Under the pieces are notes generated by a model that saw only the letters and a program-made list of their open reading frames with translations, searched no databases and was not told where the DNA came from. 6,221 nucleotides of DNA, taken from Anaerolineaceae bacterium. Its GTDB lineage: Bacteria; Chloroflexota; Anaerolineae; Anaerolineales; Anaerolineaceae. Of this stretch, positions 1 through 4,865 are shown piece by piece. Position numbers and translations under genes: made by a program. Numbering within the stretch: position 1 is the first letter of the stretch; the number at the start of each line of letters is the position of its first letter. Location: the NCBI GenBank assembly GCA_021107195.1, contig JAIOTF010000249.1, positions 1 to 6,221 of the forward strand, in the 5' to 3' direction.

Positions 1-1
1 C

Positions 2-451
2 GAAGAAGACACCGGTTTCGATCCCGAAAAACACCGCGGCAAAGTGGTTGTTGCCACCATCCATAAAGCCAAAGGGTTAGAATGGGATCGTGTCTATCTG
101 CTTTCAGCGAATCACTACGATTTTCCCTCCGATGAACCTTACGATTCCTTCATCGGCGAAAAATGGTTTATTGAAGGCAAATTGAACCTTGAAGCAGAAA
201 CGTTATACAGGCTGAAAGCATTGATGGCCGAAGACCTAACCGGTGTCTACATGGAACCCGGAGTAGCCACGATGGAATCCCGTCTGGAATATGCCGAAGA
301 ACGTTTACGCTTGTTATACGTGGGCATCACCCGCGCTAAAGAGGAATTGGCTATTACCACCAATAATGGCAGGAATGGGAAATCCCTGCCTGCAATTCCG
401 TTGGTTGCTTTACACGCCTACTGGGAGGAAAACCATGCCTCTGCCAACTGA
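2..451 (+). CDS. UvrD/PcrA-like superfamily 1 DNA helicase, C-terminal fragment (5' end outside window)
   Basis: This is the C-terminal 149 residues of an ATP-dependent 3'-5' DNA helicase; the frame is open to the left edge, so the GTG at 44 is internal and not the start. Helicase motif V is visible at residues 19-31 (T-I-H-K-A-K-G-L-E-W-D-R-V), and motif VI at 104-113 (L-L-Y-V-G-I-T-R-A-K), where Arg111 should be the arginine finger that contacts ATP at the domain interface. Both motifs are typical of the UvrD/Rep/PcrA and AddA/RecB families, and I cannot tell from this piece which one it is. The protein ends only about 35 residues after motif VI, shorter than UvrD or PcrA, and has no fused nuclease. 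Its last 17 nt overlap the start of a separate Fe-S nuclease gene, so the two are probably translationally coupled and work together, like a split AddA/RecB-type helicase-nuclease (inference). Confidence 0.88.
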   Translation, partial: EEDTGFDPEKHRGKVVVATIHKAKGLEWDRVYLLSANHYDFPSDEPYDSFIGEKWFIEGKLNLEAETLYRLKALMAEDLTGVYMEPGVATMESRLEYAEERLRLLYVGITRAKEELAITTNNGRNGKSLPAIPLVALHAYWEENHASAN

Positions 452-1265
452 TTTCCAATTCAGCCAAAGCAGTTTGCAAGATTTCGTTGACTGCCCGCGT
501 CGTTTCGAACTGCGCTATATACTAAAGCAAAAATGGCCTGCCGTGCAAACCGAGCCAGTGATGGACTTTGAACACCACATGGAAATCGGCACCCGTTTCC
601 ACCGCCTGGTACACCAGCATGTTCTTGGTATCCCCGATGACGTCCTCGAAGCCGGCATTGCCGACCCCGACCTGTTGAAATGGTGGCAGGTATTCCTAAG
701 ATATGATCCACTGAAAGACCTGCCCCACCCCCGCCAGCCCGAATACCGCCTGGCCGCCATCTTCGCAAACCCTCCTCTGGTAGCGCAATACGATCTACTG
801 AGCATTGATGTGGGACATACTGCCATCATTATGGATTGGAAAACATCTGCACGCCGCCCATCATCAGCATTTCTCAAAGACCGTTTACAAAGCCATCTTT
901 ATCCTTTTTTGCTCGTTCTTGCCGGTGAAAGATTGAATAACGGCATCCCTTTTGAACCCGGACAAATTGAAATGCACTACTGGTTCCCCTGTGCACCAGA
1001 CAAGCCCGAAATCATTGACTACACGAAAGATAAATACATTAAGGATCAGGCATTCTTTGCTGCCCTTATCAACCAGATCAACGCAACGCCGGATGGCAAT
1101 TTTATGCTTACCACAAACGAGAAAAAATGCAAGTATTGTGAATACCGCTCGCTTTGTAACCGAGGCATTGCCGCTGGAGATTGGCAGGATATCGAAGATA
1201 TTGATGTTGCCCCGCAGACCGACGTCCCTCTGGATATCGAACAAATAGGAGATATTGTTTTTTGA
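435..1265 (+). CDS. PD-(D/E)XK nuclease with AddB/Cas4-type Fe-S cluster signature
   Basis: A 276-residue protein of the RecB-like PD-(D/E)XK nuclease superfamily (PDDEXK_1/Cas4 group), expected to cleave DNA with divalent metal. What the sequence shows: an upstream G-T-R-F-H motif with His56; a first acidic residue at Asp120; the catalytic D-W-K at 134-136 followed by Thr; and the RecB-family Q-x3-Y motif at Gln152/Tyr156. Cys20 near the N-terminus plus the C-x2-C-x5-C at Cys232, Cys235 and Cys241 form the four-cysteine pattern that holds a 4Fe-4S cluster in AddB, Cas4 and Dna2. The start is ATG 435 because a GGGAGG at 423-428 sits 6 nt upstream and homology-like sequence begins right after it; the open frame reaching back to 291 is only a shadow of the helicase gene. 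It overlaps the helicase by 17 nt and recJ by 3 nt. Its role is inferred as the nuclease partner of the helicase in end processing. No cas genes are nearby, so a CRISPR role is unlikely. Confidence 0.9.
   Translation: MPLPTDFQFSQSSLQDFVDCPRRFELRYILKQKWPAVQTEPVMDFEHHMEIGTRFHRLVHQHVLGIPDDVLEAGIADPDLLKWWQVFLRYDPLKDLPHPRQPEYRLAAIFANPPLVAQYDLLSIDVGHTAIIMDWKTSARRPSSAFLKDRLQSHLYPFLLVLAGERLNNGIPFEPGQIEMHYWFPCAPDKPEIIDYTKDKYIKDQAFFAALINQINATPDGNFMLTTNEKKCKYCEYRSLCNRGIAAGDWQDIEDIDVAPQTDVPLDIEQIGDIVF
1247..1264 (+). promoter_or_regulatory. ribosome binding site and TTG start codon of recJ
   Basis: An AGGAG at 1247-1251 lies 10 nt before TTG 1262-1264. This TTG overlaps the TGA stop of the nuclease gene (TTGA), a common stop-start coupling arrangement. 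No ATG or GTG lies in frame nearby, and the residues right after TTG already match the usual RecJ N-terminus (a Trp near residue 8, then L-F-R-R-G). This supports a TTG start. Confidence 0.7.
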
Positions 1266-3583
1266 AACCACCCGAGCTCATCTGGAGCATCCCCGAACCC
1301 GTTCAGCTGCCCGAAGAATTTGCCCGACATGTAGGCGGTCACCCGATTGTCGCCGAGACCCTCTTTCGGCGAGGGGTGTGCTCTATCAAAAACGCTGATG
1401 CTTTCCTGAATCCGGAGAAATTCACCCCGGCCAGCCCCTATGATCTCCCTGATCTCCAAATCGCTGTAAACCGCATCAAAACCGCCCTCCAAAATGGGGA
1501 GAAATTGGGTGTGTGGGGAGATTTCGATGTGGATGGTCAGACCTCAACTGCCCTCCTGGTAGATGCCCTACGCCAGCTTGGCGGAAATGTTATCTTTCAT
1601 ATCCCGGTGCGAGCAAAGGAATCGCATGGTATCAATATCCCTGGTCTGCAAACCTTTCTGGATCAAGGCGTGCAGCTCCTCATTACCTGTGACACCGGCA
1701 TCACCGCCCACGAAGCCATTGACTATGCGAATAACCGAGACATCCCCGTCATCATCACCGACCACCATCAACTTGCTGCGCAACTGCCCGCCGCCCTGGC
1801 CGCCGTTAATCCGCAGCGCCTGCCCCCCGAACATCCCCTGCATCCCTTGTGCGGCGTTGGCTGCGCCTATCAGGTCATCCGCGCCCTGTACGCCGAAATG
1901 GTCACTGACCCCGAAAAACAAACGGACCAATTCCTTGACCTGGTAGCACTGGGAACCGTCGCTGATATTGCTGAACTAAAAGGCGACAACCGCTGGCTGG
2001 TACAACGCGGCCTGGCACGGATGCGCGCGAATCCGCGAAAAAGTATCCTTGCGATCCTCAACGCCGCCGAGGTGTCCTTACCGCTTTTAAGCGAAGAACA
2101 TATCAGCTTTCAGCTCGCCCCCCGCTTAAATTCCCTCGGGCGGCTGGGAGACGCCAACCCTATTGTGGATTTCTTCCTCTCTGAAGATGAACAACTTATT
2201 CGGGTCATGGCTGCCCGCCTGGAAGGATTGAACAGCGAACGCCGTTTTCAAACCCGGCAAATCTTCAAAGCCGCCCAGGGCCTCATTGAGCAGGATGCAC
2301 ATCTTTTAGACTATCCAGTGCTTGTGCTTGGACATCCCGAATGGATCGGCGGTGTGATCGGTATTGTTGCAAGCCATCTGGTAGAGATTTACCAGCGTCC
2401 CGTTATCCTCCTCACCACACCGGGAAACCAGCCTGCCCGCGGCTCTGCTCGCTCGGTAGAGGGCATTGATATCACCAAAGCCATATCTGCCTGTCAGGAA
2501 CTTCTTCACGGTTTCGGCGGTCACCCAATGGCAGCCGGCCTTTCGCTGCCTGGAGAAAATATACCGGAATTTCGCCGGATGCTGAGCAACGCTGTGCGTG
2601 AACAAGCTGCCGAACAGCCATTGGTCAAAAAAATCCCTATCGACGGCGTTCTTGAATTGGAAGACTTGACCCTGAAACTGGCAAAAGACATCGACCGCCT
2701 GTCTCCCTTTGGCCCCGGCAATCCCTCGCTGAGTTTCCTTACCAAAAATTTAACCCTGAAAAGCCATAGCAAGATCGGCAAGAATAAAGAACACCGTCAA
2801 ATGATCGTTGAGAATAAAGATGATTTGACCCTCAAATTCCTTTGGTGGCAAAGTGCAGATTACCTCCTGCCAGAAAACCCGTTTGATCTTGTGTACACCC
2901 TGCGCTCTTCAAATTTTCGCGGCAATGATGATATCCAATTAACGTGGATCGCCCACCACAACCAACCTAAACCCGCTGAAATTGCTCAACCACAAACTGC
3001 GATCAGCGAGATCATTGATCACCGCCATCATCCGCAAACACTTCAAATCCTTGCAGAAATCCAGAAACGTGAAACTAGCCTTGTTATCTGGGGAGAAGAT
3101 ATTCTGGAGGAAGGCGTCCCCGCAATGAACCGGCAGGGCTTGACCCCGGCCGATGCATTGGTCATCTGGACTGCACCACCCAGCAGAGCACATCTTCAGC
3201 AGGCATGCAAGATCGTTTCCCCGCAGCGGATCTATCTTTTTGACCACCATCCATCTGACAACTTCTTGCCCATCGTCCAGGATACTATTCAAACTGCACT
3301 GACCACCACAGATGGCTGGATTTCCATTGCAGTACTGGCGTCACGCACCGCCCAAACAGAAATATCCTTGAACACTTTGCTTGAGCTATTTGTCGCCAAC
3401 GGGCAATTAACAATTTTAGATCGCGAAGAAGATCAAATCCAACTCGCGAGAGGCGGAAATCCTGCAAGCCAGGAAACGATTGAAAAAGTTAAATCCCACC
3501 TGCAATACCTGCTTGCAGAAGTGCAAGCCTACCGTCGTTATTACGCCAGCGCACAGACTAACACATTAAATATCGGCATTTAA
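1262..3583 (+). CDS. recJ: single-stranded-DNA-specific exonuclease RecJ
   Basis: RecJ degrades single-stranded DNA 5' to 3' in recombination and mismatch/base-excision repair. The 773-residue product shows the family order. The DHH catalytic domain has motif I D-F-D-V-D-G-Q-T-S at 87-95 (Asp87, 89, 91), the C-D-T-G motif with Asp144, T-D-H-H at 166-169, and G-T-V-A-D at 231-235 (Asp235): the metal ligands expected for two Mn/Mg ions. A-P-R-L-N-S-L-G-R-L follows at 286-295, then the DHHA1 region with G-G-H-P-M-A-A-G at 419-426, and an OB-fold region around 455-565 that includes F-G-P-G-N-P. A further C-terminal domain runs from about 570 to 773, as in the longer RecJ proteins. One deviation: the usual E-G-Y-G stretch after motif I reads E-S-H-G at 120-123. 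It starts at TTG, overlapping the nuclease stop, and ends with TAA 159 nt before the rpsF start. It is probably co-transcribed with the helicase and nuclease. Confidence 0.96.
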   Translation: MKPPELIWSIPEPVQLPEEFARHVGGHPIVAETLFRRGVCSIKNADAFLNPEKFTPASPYDLPDLQIAVNRIKTALQNGEKLGVWGDFDVDGQTSTALLVDALRQLGGNVIFHIPVRAKESHGINIPGLQTFLDQGVQLLITCDTGITAHEAIDYANNRDIPVIITDHHQLAAQLPAALAAVNPQRLPPEHPLHPLCGVGCAYQVIRALYAEMVTDPEKQTDQFLDLVALGTVADIAELKGDNRWLVQRGLARMRANPRKSILAILNAAEVSLPLLSEEHISFQLAPRLNSLGRLGDANPIVDFFLSEDEQLIRVMAARLEGLNSERRFQTRQIFKAAQGLIEQDAHLLDYPVLVLGHPEWIGGVIGIVASHLVEIYQRPVILLTTPGNQPARGSARSVEGIDITKAISACQELLHGFGGHPMAAGLSLPGENIPEFRRMLSNAVREQAAEQPLVKKIPIDGVLELEDLTLKLAKDIDRLSPFGPGNPSLSFLTKNLTLKSHSKIGKNKEHRQMIVENKDDLTLKFLWWQSADYLLPENPFDLVYTLRSSNFRGNDDIQLTWIAHHNQPKPAEIAQPQTAISEIIDHRHHPQTLQILAEIQKRETSLVIWGEDILEEGVPAMNRQGLTPADALVIWTAPPSRAHLQQACKIVSPQRIYLFDHHPSDNFLPIVQDTIQTALTTTDGWISIAVLASRTAQTEISLNTLLELFVANGQLTILDREEDQIQLARGGNPASQETIEKVKSHLQYLLAEVQAYRRYYASAQTNTLNIGI

Positions 3584-3619
3584 TGATTGCGGAATGCAAA
3601 AATCACATCTTCCTTTTTT
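3584..3619 (+). terminator. weak intrinsic-terminator-like hairpin after recJ
   Basis: Immediately after the recJ stop, TGATT (3584-3588) can pair with AATCA (3601-3605). GC/GC closes inside it (3589-3590 with 3596-3597) around a GGAAT loop, leaving an AAA bulge. A T-rich run follows, ending in six T at 3614-3619. The stem is short and AT-rich and the T run is 8 nt away, so this is a marginal terminator at best; some read-through from recJ into the rpsF operon is plausible. Confidence 0.25.
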
Positions 3620-3629
3620 GCTTCCTTTG

Positions 3630-3638
3630 TGTTAGACT
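3630..3638 (+). promoter_or_regulatory. candidate extended -10 promoter for the rpsF-ssb-rpsR operon
   Basis: The sequence TGTTAGACT reads as an extended -10 element (TG-n-TAGACT, four of six matches to TATAAT). No good -35 box lies 16-18 nt upstream, only a pyrimidine-rich stretch, which is tolerated in extended -10 promoters. Transcription would begin near 3645, just before the structured leader. This is a visual match only. Confidence 0.3.
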
Positions 3639-3651
3639 TACTTGGTTTTCC

Positions 3652-3731
3652 GCAACAATGAATGTTTATTGTTGCCTTTCCGCTCGCGGCACTCACCTAC
3701 GGTAGTATCTGCGGGCAATCCCGGGGAAAGG
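3652..3731 (+). promoter_or_regulatory. structured 5' leader of rpsF with a possible anti-Shine-Dalgarno stem
   Basis: Several stems can be drawn by hand. GCAACAAT (3652-3659) pairs with ATTGTTGC (3668-3675), 8 bp with an 8-nt loop. CCTTTCC (3675-3681) is fully complementary to GGAAAGG (3725-3731), which covers the first part of the AAGGAGG ribosome binding site. Between these arms lie a hairpin with ACT-C-ACC (3691-3697) against GGT-AGT (3701-3706), a UAC loop and one bulged C, and a CGGG-CAAT-CCCG tetraloop hairpin at 3712-3723. The first two stems share C3675. A leader RNA bound by the S6:S18 complex is known for rpsF operons in several phyla, so feedback control by hiding the ribosome site is a reasonable inference. 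I did not identify the published S6:S18 motif with certainty. Confidence 0.45.
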
Positions 3732-3734
3732 AGG
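3728..3734 (+). promoter_or_regulatory. Shine-Dalgarno sequence of rpsF (decides the ATG 3743 start)
   Basis: AAGGAGG, a full match to the anti-Shine-Dalgarno end of 16S rRNA, lies 8 nt before ATG 3743. No comparable site precedes the TTG at 3770. The native start of rpsF is therefore 3743, even though the fifth codon in that frame is TAA. Confidence 0.8.
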
Positions 3735-3742
3735 TTTTCTCA

Positions 3743-4027
3743 ATGCTTACTTACTAAGTTGTCTTTATTTTGCACCCTGATCTTGATGAAAATGCCATCA
3801 ATGAAATGGTAGACAAGGTGCAGGGCTGGATCACTGGTGCTGGTGGCGTTGTGGAGAAAGTAGACCGATGGGGCAAACGCCGCATGGCTTACAAAATCCG
3901 CAAACAACGTGAAGGTTACTATGTGCTGATCAACGCCCAAATTCCGGCCCAGTTCAACACTGAACTCGAACGCAATCTGCAGATTCAAGAATCCGTCATG
4001 CGTTATATGATCGTCCAGGCTCAATAA
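3743..4027 (+). CDS. rpsF: 30S ribosomal protein S6, with an in-frame TAA at codon 5
   Basis: S6 binds 16S rRNA in the platform of the small subunit as a pair with S18. From the well-placed ATG 3743 the frame reads M-L-T-Y, TAA (3755-3757), V-V-F-I-L-H-P-D-L-D-E, and then runs open to TAA 4025-4027. The first strand of S6 normally reads M-x-x-Y-E-(V/L), so the stop replaces the conserved Glu; one base (GAA to TAA) would explain it. The rest is a normal S6: G-G-V-V-E-K-V-D-R-W-G-K-R-R-M-A-Y-K-I, then E-G-Y-Y-V-L-I, and a terminal M-R-Y-M-I-V. The uninterrupted part starts at 3770 (TTG) and gives 85 residues, but without the first beta strand and without a ribosome site of its own. Full length would be 94 residues, a short but normal S6. 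A sequencing or assembly error, a true nonsense mutation, or downstream initiation are all possible. TAA also ends recJ, ssb and the foldase gene, so a code change is excluded. First gene of rpsF-ssb-rpsR. Confidence 0.88.
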
Positions 4028-4080
4028 AGCAGGGTTGATTGGCTGATTGCTGAAATTGTGTTAGCAAACAAGGAGATAAC

Positions 4081-4479
4081 ATGAGCCGCGGTCTTAATAA
4101 AGCAATGATCATTGGCTGTCTAGGTCGCGATCCTGAAATGCGCTACACTCCTTCAGGCAGACCCGTTACAACTTTTTCTGTAGCAACAAACCGCTCCTGG
4201 ACGTCTAATGAGGGTGAGCAACATACAGAAACAGAATGGTTTAATATTGTTGCCTGGGGAAGCCTTGCAGAAATTTGCAAAGAACATCTTGTCAAAGGAC
4301 AGCAAGTCTACATTGAAGGACGTCTCCAGACCCGCCGGTGGGAAGACACCAAAGGGTGCAAACACAACAGCATCGAAATTGTAGCAAACGAAATGATGAT
4401 ACTAGGTGATCGTCGCAAGAACGATCAACCTGATTCAAACGAATCGATAGAGGAAGAAAACAACAACTTCCCATATTAA
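4081..4479 (+). CDS. ssb: single-stranded DNA-binding protein SSB
   Basis: SSB coats single-stranded DNA in replication and repair and recruits partner enzymes through its acidic C-terminal tip. The 132-residue product has the OB-fold over about residues 4-110: L-N-K-A-M-I-I-G-C-L-G-R-D-P-E-M-R-Y near the start, P-V-T-T-F-S-V-A-T-N-R at 28-38, and W-F-N-I-V-A-W-G at 53-60, whose aromatic residues match positions that stack on DNA bases in this family. G-R-L-Q-T-R-R-W follows. The tail (about 111-132) is short, rich in Asn, Glu and Ser, and ends N-N-F-P-Y rather than the usual D-D-(I/L)-P-F: the acidic residues stop six residues before the end and the last residue is Tyr. The start at ATG 4081 is supported by AAGGAG at 4070-4075, 5 nt upstream. 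It sits between the S6 and S18 genes, the common bacterial order, 53 nt after rpsF and 14 nt before rpsR. Confidence 0.96.
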   Translation: MSRGLNKAMIIGCLGRDPEMRYTPSGRPVTTFSVATNRSWTSNEGEQHTETEWFNIVAWGSLAEICKEHLVKGQQVYIEGRLQTRRWEDTKGCKHNSIEIVANEMMILGDRRKNDQPDSNESIEEENNNFPY

Positions 4480-4493
4480 TTGGAGATTGAAAA

Positions 4494-4778
4494 ATGGCAA
4501 CAAATTCACGTTCAGAACGACCCAGGCGACGATCGCGGCGATACGTTTCACGCCCGAAGATTTGCCAATTTTGTGTTGAAAAAAGCACAAACATCGATTA
4601 TAAAAACACCGACCTTTTGCGCCGCTTCATCACCGAACAAGGTAAAATCCGCCCGCGCCGCCAAACAGGCACCTGTTCCAAACACCAACGCCAACTTGCG
4701 CGGGAAATCAAGCGCGCCCGCCACATTGCATTACTCCCGTTCACTTCTGAACCCTGGAGCGATGCTATCCGCCGATAG
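4494..4778 (+). CDS. rpsR: 30S ribosomal protein S18, zinc-binding form
   Basis: S18 pairs with S6 on the 30S platform. The 94-residue protein has a very basic N-terminus (runs of Arg at 9-16), then K-I-C-Q-F-C at 22-27, I-D-Y-K-N at 34-38, L-L-R-R-F-I at 41-46, G-K-I-R-P-R-R at 50-56, T-G-T-C-S-K-H-Q-R at 58-66, and the family ending A-L-L-P-F. Cys24, Cys27, Cys61 and His64 give a C-x2-C/C-x2-H ligand set, so this is the metal-binding (C+) type of S18 rather than the cysteine-free type. The start at ATG 4494 follows TGGAG (4481-4485) by 8 nt, and the ssb stop lies 14 nt upstream. The stop is TAG (4776-4778), overlapped by the first of two downstream hairpins. It is the last gene of the rpsF-ssb-rpsR unit. 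Confidence 0.96.
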   Translation: MATNSRSERPRRRSRRYVSRPKICQFCVEKSTNIDYKNTDLLRRFITEQGKIRPRRQTGTCSKHQRQLAREIKRARHIALLPFTSEPWSDAIRR

Positions 4779-4795
4779 GTTGTTATTTACAACCT
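4777..4795 (+). terminator. hairpin overlapping the rpsR stop codon
   Basis: AGGTTGT (4777-4783) and ACAACCT (4789-4795) form a perfect 7-bp stem with a TATTT loop. There is no T run right after it, so on its own it is not a typical terminator. It may protect the transcript end or work with the stronger stem just downstream. Confidence 0.4.
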
Positions 4796-4801
4796 GATCA
4801 T

Positions 4802-4850
4802 GGAGCACGGAGCGGTAAATGTTGCTCTGTGCTCCCTATTTAATTAATTT
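4802..4850 (+). terminator. strong intrinsic-terminator-like hairpin after rpsR
   Basis: GGAGCACGGAGC (4802-4813) pairs with GCTCTGTGCTCC (4824-4835): 12 bp with one G-T wobble and a 10-nt loop. It is followed by a T/A-rich stretch with interrupted T runs (to about 4850) rather than a clean U tract. This is the best terminator candidate in the window and would end the rpsF-ssb-rpsR transcript, possibly incompletely. The next gene starts only 30 nt after the stem. Confidence 0.7.
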
Positions 4851-4865
4851 TATACCGGGGTAATT

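Noticed and set aside
291..434. N-terminal extension of the nuclease to position 291
   Set aside because: This stretch overlaps the conserved motif VI of the helicase in another frame and does not look like nuclease sequence; ATG 435 has a good ribosome site.
435..1265. The nuclease as Cas4 of a CRISPR-Cas system
   Set aside because: It shares the Fe-S and nuclease motifs, but there is no repeat array and no cas1/cas2 in the window, and its neighbours are repair genes.
885..1271. Open frame on the minus strand within the nuclease gene
   Set aside because: It lies fully opposite conserved coding sequence, has no recognisable domain, and is expected by chance; the same holds for the other minus-strand frames.
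3242..3250. Second catalytic DHH centre in RecJ
   Set aside because: The triplet stands alone without the accompanying Asp motifs, so I treat it only as a low-interest note.
3755..3757. TAA read as a sense codon (genetic code change)
   Set aside because: TAA ends recJ, rpsF itself, ssb and the foldase gene in normal positions, so it is a working stop in this genome.
4480..4797. Alternative + strand frame across rpsR
   Set aside because: It is out of frame with the clear S18 protein and shows no family-like sequence.
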